This document shows, piece by piece, positions 1 through 5,765 of a stretch of DNA of 12,595 bases. The position numbers and the translations under genes are program-made. Position 1 is the first letter of the stretch. Every line of letters starts with the position of its first letter. This DNA comes from Candidatus Bipolaricaulota bacterium. Lineage in GTDB: Bacteria; Bipolaricaulota; Bipolaricaulia; Bipolaricaulales; Bipolaricaulaceae. The notes under the pieces are model-generated. The model saw nothing but the letters and a program-made list of their open reading frames with translations. It ran no database searches and was not told where the DNA came from. The stretch spans positions 1 to 12,595 of the forward strand of contig JANXBC010000033.1 in assembly GCA_025060555.1 (NCBI GenBank), written 5' to 3'.

Positions 1-41
1 TCTTTCCCTTCCCAAACAAAGCTCGTGGGCGGGCCAGGCTT

Positions 42-1049
42 TTGCGCGAACTTCACCTCTACCTCGACATCGATGAACCGGCCGGCCATCCCCAGGAGTG
101 TACGGTATCCTTGGAACCCATGGATTTTGTGCCCTACCTCATCCAGCCGGCGCGTTGGGAGGAGCTTCCGCCCCGCTGGGAGGAGGTCTTCCCCCGCCCG
201 GCCCCGCTTGCCGTGGAGATCGGCTTCGGCAACGGGGAGTTCCTCGCGGAGATGGCACAAAAGTACCCGGACTGGAACTGGGTGGGCTTTGAGACGAGCC
301 TCACCTGCATCGTGAAGACCGGGCGAAAACTGCGCCTGGCAGGGGTGGAAAACGTGCGCCTTGCTCTTCTCGACGGGAAATTTGGGTTGCGTGAGCTTTT
401 TCCTGATCAGTCCGTGTCTAGGGTTTACGTGAACTTCCCGTGCCCTTGGCCAAAGAGCCGTCATGCCGCGCGCCGCCTTGTCGACCAAGGTTTCGCCCAA
501 ACTTTGGCCGCAGTCCTTGCCCCTGAAGGCGAGTTCCATCTTGTCACCGATGCGCGTTGGTATGCCGATGAGGCTGGTGAACATCTGAGACTAGCGGGCC
601 TGGCTGTGGAGGGGCCGGATTTGCTCCAAGCTCAGGGGCCAGGAACGCGCTATGAACGAAAATGGCGTGCTCATGGCCTTTCCATTTGGAGGCTAGTGGC
701 TCAGCCCATAAAGTTGGGTAAAGTAAAAAGGATCGCAGAGGGTGCAATGCCGCATGCAAAGGTAGCTGTTTCGTTTTCGCGGGAGAAAATCGCCGCGCTC
801 TGCGGCCTCAAGGAAACCTGGACCGAAGGGGCCTTCGTCTTGAAAGACGTGTTCTTCTCGGCCACGGAAAAAGCTGCCCTCGTCCGCGTTTTCTCCCACG
901 ACGCTGGCTTTTCACAACACTTCTTCCTTTCGATTGCGGAGCACAAAGGGGGATTGATTGTGCAACTTGATGCGGCGAGCACACCTTTCCGGACCCCCGC
1001 GGTAAAGCGGGCTGTGGCCAAAGCGGCGGAGGTGTTGGGAACGCCGTGA
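42..1049 (+). CDS. trmB: tRNA (guanine-N7-)-methyltransferase, long form with C-terminal extension
   Basis: Transfers a methyl group from S-adenosylmethionine to N7 of G46 in the variable loop of tRNAs (cytosol). The SAM-binding motif VEIGFGNGEF lies at residues 58-67. The family signature is NFPCPWPKSRH at 131-141, followed by RR and, near residue 204, YERKWRAHG. In most TrmB proteins the fourth signature residue is Asp (NFPDPWPK); here it is Cys134. About 115 residues follow the catalytic domain, like the long TrmB forms reported in Thermotogae and Aquificae, whereas common TrmB is about 210-240 aa. The start is uncertain: the TTG at 42 has no clear Shine-Dalgarno, the frame stays open to the window edge, and an ATG at 120 would give MDFVPYLIQ. 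The stop overlaps the next gene's GTG. The family call is firm; the exact N-terminus is not. Confidence 0.9.
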   Translation: MRELHLYLDIDEPAGHPQECTVSLEPMDFVPYLIQPARWEELPPRWEEVFPRPAPLAVEIGFGNGEFLAEMAQKYPDWNWVGFETSLTCIVKTGRKLRLAGVENVRLALLDGKFGLRELFPDQSVSRVYVNFPCPWPKSRHAARRLVDQGFAQTLAAVLAPEGEFHLVTDARWYADEAGEHLRLAGLAVEGPDLLQAQGPGTRYERKWRAHGLSIWRLVAQPIKLGKVKRIAEGAMPHAKVAVSFSREKIAALCGLKETWTEGAFVLKDVFFSATEKAALVRVFSHDAGFSQHFFLSIAEHKGGLIVQLDAASTPFRTPAVKRAVAKAAEVLGTP

Positions 1050-1795
1050 TTTTTCTCCTTTTGCTTCTCACCTTCAGCGGTGCAAGTGGGGAAATAGGTG
1101 CACGGGTGGAAGGCTTAGCTCCGGCGGGCACAGTTTGGCTTGAGACAGATTGGGAAGAAGTGGGGGCCACTGCGCGCATCGAGGGGAACCTTTTTCCCCT
1201 CGGCTTTCGACGCGGTAACCTCAAAATTGCCTGGGGTTTGGGCGAATTTTCCCTTGCCCCGGAGTTCACGGTATTTGGCTCCGGCCGCATTGATCTCTTC
1301 TTGAGTAGCTCCCTCGAATCGCGCTTAACCACCTACGGGTCCAATTTAGCGTTTCACGCTGGGGCAAAAGGAGGGTTAGCCGCAGTAAATCTTGCTCCAT
1401 CCGTGGTCTTTGCCACCTGGCTTATCATCGCTGTGGAAAAAGACGCTTTCTCTGCGGAATTAAGCCTGGACGGTCCTTACCCGTGGCAATCTCGCTTGGA
1501 GATATGTTGGGATCAGGTTACTTTAAATTTGGGCACCATTATTTCCCTTACCTTGTCAGGGGAACAGAAGGAGTGGCAACTGAGCTCAACATTTCAAATC
1601 TGGCCTAAACCGGTGCAGACGCACAGCTTGGTGTGGACTGGGGAGAGCTCGGAGTTGCGCATCTCCTTGGCGAGCTCCGGGCAGCATTGGTGCCGGGTGG
1701 GCGAATCGCAGGGGGATTGGGCAGTATCCGCATTCTTCGCGTTTTCTTGCGCCCAGTTAACCCAGGTAGCTCTCGAGGTGGTGCGAACGTTTTAG
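1046..1795 (+). CDS. Exported beta-rich protein of unknown function, possible outer-membrane barrel
   Basis: A 249-aa protein I do not recognise. It starts at GTG 1046, overlapping the trmB TGA (GTGA), with a GGAGGTG ribosome site at about 1028-1034, so translation is probably coupled to trmB. Residues 1-15 form a short, very hydrophobic leader (MIFLLLLLTFSGASG) without the usual basic N-region; cleavage after Ala or Gly near 13-16 is plausible. The rest alternates polar and hydrophobic residues in short stretches separated by Gly/Ser/Asn turns, typical of beta-sheet proteins. It ends in VALEVVRTF, with hydrophobic residues at positions -1, -5, -7 and -9 from the end, resembling the C-terminal beta-signal of outer-membrane barrels. 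Only two Cys are clear late in the chain. The reading frame overlaps the stop of the converging sugar-kinase gene by four bases. Barrel identity is inference. Confidence 0.72.
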   Translation: MIFLLLLLTFSGASGEIGARVEGLAPAGTVWLETDWEEVGATARIEGNLFPLGFRRGNLKIAWGLGEFSLAPEFTVFGSGRIDLFLSSSLESRLTTYGSNLAFHAGAKGGLAAVNLAPSVVFATWLIIAVEKDAFSAELSLDGPYPWQSRLEICWDQVTLNLGTIISLTLSGEQKEWQLSSTFQIWPKPVQTHSLVWTGESSELRISLASSGQHWCRVGESQGDWAVSAFFAFSCAQLTQVALEVVRTF

Positions 1796-2664
1796 AGTTT
1801 GGGAAAGTGGAAGGGCAAGGTGGCGGCCCCCAAAAGCCCCACGTCATCCCCAAGTTTAGTGAGTTCTACCCGGGGGCGAATTCGGCTCATGCTATGCAAA
1901 GCAGCAATAACTTTGGGCCCCAAAAAATCCCAGGAATTGGTGAGACCACCCCCGAAGATGACCATTTCTGGCTCAAGCAGCTCGGCCACGATGGCTAACG
2001 CTTGCCCCATGAAGAAGCAGGCATCGTCGACGAGGGATAAAGCTCCGGTTTCCCCTTTTTTGGCGCGTTCTACCAATTCCTCGGCGGAAAACCTTTGCCC
2101 AAAATGCTCCAAAGAGCGGTCGCTCAGCCCCGCCCCACCCGCGAACGCTTCCAAGCAGCCGCGTTTGCCGCAGCGGCAATGGGGGCCATCCGGACGAAGC
2201 GTGATGTGCCCAATCTCCCCGGCTTGGCCGGTCGCCCCCCATACCACCTGCCCACCCGCCACGATCCCCCCGCCAATCCCGGTAGACCATGTGACGTACA
2301 AGAAATCCTGAGCCCGCCAGCCGTAGACCAATTCCCCCACCGCCGCGCAGTTCGCATCATTCCCCAAGAACACGGGGCAATCGAACGCATCCTGTAGCTC
2401 TTCCGCTACGTTTGCACCGTTCCAGTGCGGGAGGTTCGGGGCATTAAGAATTACACCGCGCCGCATATCCATGGGAGCGGGCGCGCCCACCCCGATCGCA
2501 TCCGGCTTCTTCCAGCCGGCCTCCAAAAGGACTTCTTTTATTGCCGCTTTGACCTCGGCCAAACCACGTGTGGGAAAAGCTCGCCGCGCGAGAATCCGCC
2601 CCGCATAGACCGCACCAACCCTAGTCCGTGTTCCACCAACGTCTACACCAATAAGCCGGTCCAT
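1792..2664 (-). CDS. ROK-family sugar kinase (glucokinase-like)
   Basis: Probably phosphorylates a hexose (glucose, or possibly mannose or an N-acetyl sugar) at the 6-OH with ATP in the cytosol. The N-terminal phosphate loop is LIGVDVGGTRTRVG. The presumed catalytic base is Asp in FLGNDANCA (about residue 103). The ROK signature GEIGHITLRPDG is followed by the zinc cluster CRCGKRGCLEA, with the expected His and three Cys. A late GGGL nucleotide-binding motif (IFGGGLTNSW) is also present. At about 290 aa it matches full-length single-domain ROK kinases and has no N-terminal HTH, so it is an enzyme rather than a ROK repressor. Start: ATG 2664 is chosen; in-frame GTG 2670 and TTG 2667 lie just upstream and there is no Shine-Dalgarno. 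It is divergent from the nucleoside phosphorylase and overlaps the preceding exported-protein gene tail to tail. Sugar specificity cannot be read from the sequence. Confidence 0.9.
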   Translation of the reverse strand: MDRLIGVDVGGTRTRVGAVYAGRILARRAFPTRGLAEVKAAIKEVLLEAGWKKPDAIGVGAPAPMDMRRGVILNAPNLPHWNGANVAEELQDAFDCPVFLGNDANCAAVGELVYGWRAQDFLYVTWSTGIGGGIVAGGQVVWGATGQAGEIGHITLRPDGPHCRCGKRGCLEAFAGGAGLSDRSLEHFGQRFSAEELVERAKKGETGALSLVDDACFFMGQALAIVAELLEPEMVIFGGGLTNSWDFLGPKVIAALHSMSRIRPRVELTKLGDDVGLLGAATLPFHFPKL

Positions 2665-2708
2665 CAACACTGATGGTATCCCAAGAGGGTATGCTTGTGG
2701 CAGTCGGC

Positions 2709-2714
2709 TAAAAT
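2709..2714 (+). promoter_or_regulatory. Candidate -10 box (TAAAAT) for the nucleoside phosphorylase gene
   Basis: TAAAAT ends nine bases before the ATG at 2724 in the short divergent gap to the sugar kinase. No Shine-Dalgarno lies between the box and the ATG and no good -35 is visible. If used, transcription would begin within a few bases of the ATG, giving an essentially leaderless mRNA. The TauE gene start has the same arrangement with the same spacing. Confidence 0.4.
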
Positions 2715-2723
2715 TAAAGCGAT

Positions 2724-4028
2724 ATGCGCGCAGTAGATCTCATCGAAAAGAAACGGGATGGCGGTGAGCTCAGCGCTGAGGAAATCCGGTGGCTTATTCA
2801 GGAATTTGTGGCCGGGCGGGTCCCCGACTACCAGATGGCCGCGTTCCTCATGGCCGTGTATTTCCGCGGGCTGAGCGTGGAAGAGACGGTGGCCATGACC
2901 CAGGCCATGGTGGAAAGCGGGGAGCGCATCGACCTTTCCGCTGTTCCCGGGATAAAGGTGGACAAGCACTCCACCGGTGGGGTGGGTGATACGGTCACAC
3001 TCGTTTTGGTTCCCCTCATGGCGGCGGCGGGGTTGGTTATGGCCAAACTTTCGGGCCGGGCACTCGGGCACAGCGGCGGTACCATCGATAAGTTCGAAGC
3101 CATCCCCGGTGTACGCACCGAGCTTTCCCTAGGAGAAATCGTGAACCAGGCCAAACGCGTGGGGGCGGTGATCGCCGACCATACGACCGAGATCGTGCCG
3201 GCAGACCGCCTCATCTATGAGCTCCGCGATGTCACCGCAACCGTCCCTTCCCTTCCGCTTATCGCCTCTTCTGTTCTCTCCAAGAAGCTCGCCGGTGGGG
3301 CAGACATGATCGTTCTCGATGTGAAGTGTGGTGACGGCGCATTCATGCAGACTTTCCCCGAGGCCAAGAAGCTGGCGGAACTTCTGGTCCGCGTGGGGAA
3401 TAAACTCGGTAAGAAGTTCGCGGCCCTCATCACCGCCATGGATCAGCCATTGGGACGCATGGTGGGAAACGCCCTTGAGGTGCGCCAAGCCATTTCCGTC
3501 TTGCGCGGCGAAGGGCCGGATGACTTGCGCGCTGTGACCCTGGCTTTGGGCGCTGAGCTGCTCTACATGGCTGGTGAGGCGCCAAGCCCCGAAGCCGGGC
3601 AAAAAAAGCTAGAGCATCTTTTGGAAAGCGGGGCAGCGTTTGGCAAATTCCGGGAGCTTGTGGCCGCACAAGGTGGGGATGTGCGCGCTGTGGACGATCC
3701 GGAGAAACTGCCCCGCTCCGAGAGGGTAGTGGAAGTCCGCGCGCAAGCGCGCGGTTTTGTCCTGAAAATTTCGGCCAAGAAGATCGGGCAGGTGGCGGGG
3801 CTTTTAGGGGCCGGCCGGGAGGTGAAAGGCCAGAAGGTGGATCCCGCAGCAGGGGTGGAACTCCTGGTGAAAGTCGGGGCGGAGGTGGAGGAGGGCCAGC
3901 CCCTCGCCCGCCTCCATTTGGGCCGAAGGGCTTGCGTAGCAGAAGCCATGGAGCTTGCGCGCGCCGCGTTCATCATCGGTCCTGAACGGCCAAAACCTTC
4001 TCCTCTCATTCTAGACCGGATCGTTTAA
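2724..4028 (+). CDS. pdp: Pyrimidine-nucleoside (thymidine/uridine) phosphorylase
   Basis: Catalyses phosphorolysis of pyrimidine nucleosides to free base plus (deoxy)ribose 1-phosphate in nucleoside salvage; family members act as cytosolic dimers. The phosphate-binding motif KHSTGGVGD is at residues 81-89. The thymidine phosphorylase signature SGRALGHSGGTIDKFE is at 110-125, with minor substitutions from the pattern (Ser for Thr, Phe for an aliphatic residue). The substrate-binding stretches YELRDVTATVPS and SSVLSKKLAGGAD follow, as does the DVKCGDGAFM segment. The C-terminal alpha/beta domain contains VEVRAQARGFV. Length (434 aa) is normal and the gene looks intact. The ATG at 2724 gives the canonical N-terminus MRAVDLIEKKRDG. 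The symbol deoA would suit equally well if the enzyme prefers thymidine. A 52-codon gene follows 21 bases downstream and ends at a terminator, so the two probably form one operon. Confidence 0.95.
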   Translation: MRAVDLIEKKRDGGELSAEEIRWLIQEFVAGRVPDYQMAAFLMAVYFRGLSVEETVAMTQAMVESGERIDLSAVPGIKVDKHSTGGVGDTVTLVLVPLMAAAGLVMAKLSGRALGHSGGTIDKFEAIPGVRTELSLGEIVNQAKRVGAVIADHTTEIVPADRLIYELRDVTATVPSLPLIASSVLSKKLAGGADMIVLDVKCGDGAFMQTFPEAKKLAELLVRVGNKLGKKFAALITAMDQPLGRMVGNALEVRQAISVLRGEGPDDLRAVTLALGAELLYMAGEAPSPEAGQKKLEHLLESGAAFGKFRELVAAQGGDVRAVDDPEKLPRSERVVEVRAQARGFVLKISAKKIGQVAGLLGAGREVKGQKVDPAAGVELLVKVGAEVEEGQPLARLHLGRRACVAEAMELARAAFIIGPERPKPSPLILDRIV

Positions 4029-4049
4029 AATTCGCGTAGGAGGTGGTCT

Positions 4050-4208
4050 ATGGCCTACGTGACGAAGAAAGAGCTCATCGACAAGATCAAGCCGCTCCTC
4101 TCCGAACTGGCTATGGTGCGGGAGGAGCTGGAGTCCGCGTTCGAGCGGGTCTCTGACCTCCTGGAAAAAATCGAAGACGCCGTGGAAGAAGCCGAGGACA
4201 AGGACTGA
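4050..4208 (+). CDS. Small acidic helical protein (52 aa), unknown function
   Basis: A 52-codon gene starting at ATG 4050 with an excellent ribosome site (TAGGAGGTGG at 4037-4046), 21 bases after the phosphorylase stop. The protein begins MAYVTKKELIDKIK and is then almost entirely charged, with heptad-like Leu/Ile/Val spacing (LLSELAMV, LESAFERV, LLEKIEDAV), ending in an Asp/Glu-rich tail EEAEDKD. It should form one or two alpha-helices, probably a coiled coil. There is no signal peptide, membrane segment or Cys. The strong Shine-Dalgarno, GC-rich third positions and a terminator 20 bases beyond its stop support a real gene. I do not recognise the family. Co-transcription with the phosphorylase does not by itself imply a shared function. 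Confidence 0.75.
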   Translation: MAYVTKKELIDKIKPLLSELAMVREELESAFERVSDLLEKIEDAVEEAEDKD

Positions 4209-4228
4209 GGGGGTGAACCTTGTCCCCT

Positions 4229-4259
4229 GGGCGCCGCCCAAGCGGCGCCCTTTTCTTTT
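4229..4259 (+). terminator. Intrinsic terminator after the phosphorylase/acidic-protein operon
   Basis: A perfect 9-bp stem, GGGCGCCGC (4229-4237) with GCGGCGCCC (4242-4250), closes a CCAA loop and is followed at once by TTTTCTTTT. This is a textbook Rho-independent terminator for the upstream operon. Confidence 0.93.
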
Positions 4260-4295
4260 GCCCAAAAGATACGCTCCTAGGCGAGGATGTGATCC

Positions 4296-4604
4296 ATGTG
4301 GACCATGGCACAAACGGGTGTTTATGAGGCGGAATCCGCGTGGCAAGCAATATGGACTTTCATCCAGTCCGCCGCGGTCCTCCTCGGTCAGGGCCTCGTC
4401 CGGCTCATCAACCTCATCCTTCCCGCAAGCCGCGCCATCGGCGAGGATTTGGCCGTGCCCTTGGGGTACCTGGCGTTGCTCACCATCATCCTCCTCATCT
4501 TCAACTTGATTGCTGCGGCGCGAAAGGTGATTTGGATTTTCGTGGGCATCGGGTGGATTTTGATGATCGTGCGCATCGTCCTTGAGGTGTTGGAGATTCA
4601 GTAA
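4296..4604 (+). CDS. Small integral membrane protein, unknown function
   Basis: A 102-aa protein starting at ATG 4296, with GAGG at 4283-4286 as a plausible ribosome site; ATG 4305 is an alternative start. An amphipathic or membrane-associated helix may cover residues 18-43. Two clear transmembrane helices follow, at about 56-75 (PLGYLALLTIILLIFNLIAA) and 78-98 (VIWIFVGIGWILMIVRIVLEV), separated by the basic turn ARK, which should lie on the cytosolic side. There is no signal peptide and no catalytic motif. The gene sits just after a strong terminator, so it needs its own promoter; none is obvious in the 36 bases between. Its last seven bases overlap the end of the converging TauE/SafE gene. 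I do not recognise the family. Confidence 0.7.
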   Translation: MWTMAQTGVYEAESAWQAIWTFIQSAAVLLGQGLVRLINLILPASRAIGEDLAVPLGYLALLTIILLIFNLIAAARKVIWIFVGIGWILMIVRIVLEVLEIQ

Positions 4605-5356
4605 CCAAGGCCCCGGCGGATCATATTGGCCGCAGAATAAAAGAGGATGAGGGAGAAAAGTCGGCGGAGGGTACGCTGCGGCAGGCGCACGGCTAAAGCC
4701 GGGCCCAATTGCCCGCCCAAAAGGATCCCGCCAACGAGAGGAAGCCCTAGCTCCCAATGCGTTCGGCCGGCCATGGCGTGAAGAGCCGTGGAGAGGGCAG
4801 CTGAGGGGACCATCACCAAAAGGCTTCCTGCCACGGCCTGGACCATGGGAAGACCAAGCCAAAGAAGCATCGGAACCATAATCACCCCCCCACCGATCCC
4901 AAACAAGCTGCCCGCTGTGCCGGCAAGAAGCCCCACAAGCGCTCCCAAATACCAAGGGAAACTTCGGTGCTCGCTGCCCTTGACCAGTTCTTTTGGTTCC
5001 TTGCCCAAAACCAGCACCGTGGCGGGGTAAAGGAGGAAAAGCCCGAAGGCCAGGGAAAGGGCGGCGGAGGGGAGGATGCCGGTCAAGAATGCGCCAAGGT
5101 AGCTTCCCGCCAGCGCTCCTGGGACAAGGGCTAAGCTCACTCGCCATGGGCAACGGCGCCGCAAAAAATAACCAATGGAGCCGGAGATCCCGCTGGCTAG
5201 GACGCCCACGATGCTTGTGCCCGTCGCTCCCTGAGCGGTTCCCACGAGCCCGGAAAGGAGAAGGAGGGGCACCATAAAGATTCCTCCGCCAACGCCGAGG
5301 AGGGAGCTCACCACGCCAATGCCAAACCCGGCCAAGGCCAAAAGAGCGTACAGCAT
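4598..5356 (-). CDS. TauE/SafE-family membrane permease
   Basis: A 252-aa polytopic membrane protein of the TauE/SafE (formerly DUF81) family. Members export sulfite, sulfoacetate or related small anions, or have unknown substrates. The family's internal duplication is plain: SSLLGVGGGIFMVP at residues 17-30 is repeated as GSLFGIGGGVIMVP at 149-162, each at the start of a bundle of about four hydrophobic helices. A short charged loop (GKEPKELVKGSEHRSF, about 118-133) joins the halves. Length is normal and the gene is intact. ATG 5356 gives the expected N-terminus MLYALLALAGFGIGVV and has no obvious Shine-Dalgarno. No sulfur or taurine genes lie nearby, so the substrate cannot be assigned. The 3' end overlaps the small membrane protein gene tail to tail. 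Confidence 0.9.
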   Translation of the reverse strand: MLYALLALAGFGIGVVSSLLGVGGGIFMVPLLLLSGLVGTAQGATGTSIVGVLASGISGSIGYFLRRRCPWRVSLALVPGALAGSYLGAFLTGILPSAALSLAFGLFLLYPATVLVLGKEPKELVKGSEHRSFPWYLGALVGLLAGTAGSLFGIGGGVIMVPMLLWLGLPMVQAVAGSLLVMVPSAALSTALHAMAGRTHWELGLPLVGGILLGGQLGPALAVRLPQRTLRRLFSLILFYSAANMIRRGLGY

Positions 5357-5365
5357 AGGAACGCA

Positions 5366-5371
5366 ATTTTA
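5366..5371 (-). promoter_or_regulatory. Candidate -10 box (TAAAAT) for the TauE/SafE gene
   Basis: On the minus strand TAAAAT ends exactly nine bases before the ATG at 5356, the same box and spacing as for the nucleoside phosphorylase. No Shine-Dalgarno separates them and no convincing -35 is seen. A near-leaderless transcript is possible. Confidence 0.4.
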
Positions 5372-5409
5372 ACCGGGGTCTTCCTTTTGGGCGTTACCAA
5401 TGCGCACAT

Positions 5410-5438
5410 TTGACATAAGGCCGCGGTATTCCTAAACT
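5410..5438 (+). promoter_or_regulatory. Sigma-70-type promoter (TTGACA-N17-TAAACT)
   Basis: A consensus -35 TTGACA at 5410-5415 is followed after 17 bases by TAAACT at 5433-5438, the best-matched promoter in the window. Its predicted start (about 5445) coincides with the left arm of a perfect palindrome. It would drive the Lys-rich mini-ORF, the LysW-like gene and, by read-through, trmH. Confidence 0.75.
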
Positions 5439-5444
5439 TCGCCA

Positions 5445-5464
5445 GCCATCCCAAGTAGGATGGC
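5445..5464. promoter_or_regulatory. Perfect 7-bp inverted repeat at the predicted transcription start
   Basis: GCCATCC (5445-5451) and GGATGGC (5458-5464) flank CAAGTA. In DNA it could be an operator just downstream of the -10 box; in RNA it would be a hairpin at the extreme 5' end of the transcript, which can protect an mRNA from decay. It has no T-run, so it is not a terminator. The sequence does not decide between these roles. Confidence 0.5.
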
Positions 5465-5482
5465 GTGAAGGGGGTGGTCGCG

Positions 5483-5542
5483 ATGCTGCTTAAGGAGAAA
5501 AAACCGAAGCAGCCGAGCCAGCCGGGGAAGCCCTCCAAGTGA
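5483..5542 (+). CDS. Possible 19-residue Lys/Pro-rich peptide upstream of the LysW-like gene
   Basis: ATG 5483 is preceded by a purine-rich ribosome site (AAGGGGGTGG at 5468-5477) and opens a frame of 19 codons that encodes MLLKEKKPKQPSQPGKPSK. The frame is bounded upstream by TAG at 5456-5458, so a GTG start at 5465 (25 codons) is also possible. Its TGA (5540-5542) overlaps the GAGGTGG ribosome site of the next gene, a layout that would couple translation. Six of 19 residues are Lys and four are Pro. It could be a real small basic protein, a leader peptide sensing lysine or Pro/Lys-rich stalling, or chance. Position between a strong promoter and a coupled gene argues for translation, but the length gives little statistical support. 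Confidence 0.4.
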   Translation: MLLKEKKPKQPSQPGKPSK

Positions 5543-5551
5543 GGTGGCTAA

Positions 5552-5734
5552 ATGCCTCGGACGACTTGCCCGGTTTGCGCTGCCGAGCTCCACTTGAGCA
5601 AGGCCGAGGCAGTCTTCGGGCGGCGTATCACCTGCCCGGAGTGCGGAAGCATGCTAGAGGTCGTGGAGGAAGAGCCTCTCGAGCTTGAAGAAGTCTTCGA
5701 CTTCGAAGAAGAGCTCGACGAGGACGAGTTCTAG
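5552..5734 (+). CDS. LysW-like small zinc-ribbon protein with acidic tail
   Basis: A 60-aa protein with a four-Cys zinc ribbon (CPVC at residues 6-9, CPEC at 28-31) followed by a Glu/Asp-rich C-terminal half. Fold, spacing and the stretch CPECGSMLEVVEEEPLELE closely resemble LysW, the amino-group carrier in archaeal and Thermus lysine/arginine biosynthesis. LysW normally ends in EDWGE, whose last Glu gamma-carboxyl holds the substrate; this protein instead ends DEDEF, so the carrier residue is not in its usual place. No lysX, lysZ, lysY, lysJ or lysK gene is present here. It may be a diverged carrier, a carrier needing C-terminal trimming, or a zinc-ribbon protein with another job. GAGGTGG at 5541-5547 supports ATG 5552. 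An intrinsic terminator begins at its stop codon. Confidence 0.85.
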   Translation: MPRTTCPVCAAELHLSKAEAVFGRRITCPECGSMLEVVEEEPLELEEVFDFEEELDEDEF

Positions 5735-5765
5735 GGGGCGACGAAGGTCGCCCCCTTTTCTTTTT
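5734..5765 (+). terminator. Intrinsic terminator between the LysW-like gene and trmH
   Basis: A perfect 9-bp stem GGGGGCGAC (5734-5742)/GTCGCCCCC (5747-5755) with a GAAG loop is followed by TTTTCTTTTT. It begins at the last base of the LysW-like stop codon and its T-run touches the trmH ATG. As a strong terminator it should cut trmH expression from the upstream promoter unless read-through occurs. Confidence 0.92.

Noticed and set aside
3737..3758. Hairpin CCGCGCG-CAAG-CGCGCGG followed by TTTT inside the nucleoside phosphorylase gene.
   Set aside because: It lies in the coding sequence (Arg-Ala-Gln-Ala-Arg-Gly), has only four T, and alternating CG repeats make palindromes by chance; not called a terminator.
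4011..5366. A 451-codon minus-strand open frame covering the terminator, the small membrane protein and the TauE gene in another frame.
   Set aside because: Composition is Arg/Gly/Pro-rich shadow of GC-rich DNA; the TauE frame has clear family motifs and the terminator would be coding in this one.
5308..5538. A 76-codon minus-strand frame with Trp/Pro-rich residues upstream of the TauE gene.
   Set aside because: It runs antisense through the consensus promoter and overlaps the TauE start in another frame; no ribosome site or family motif.
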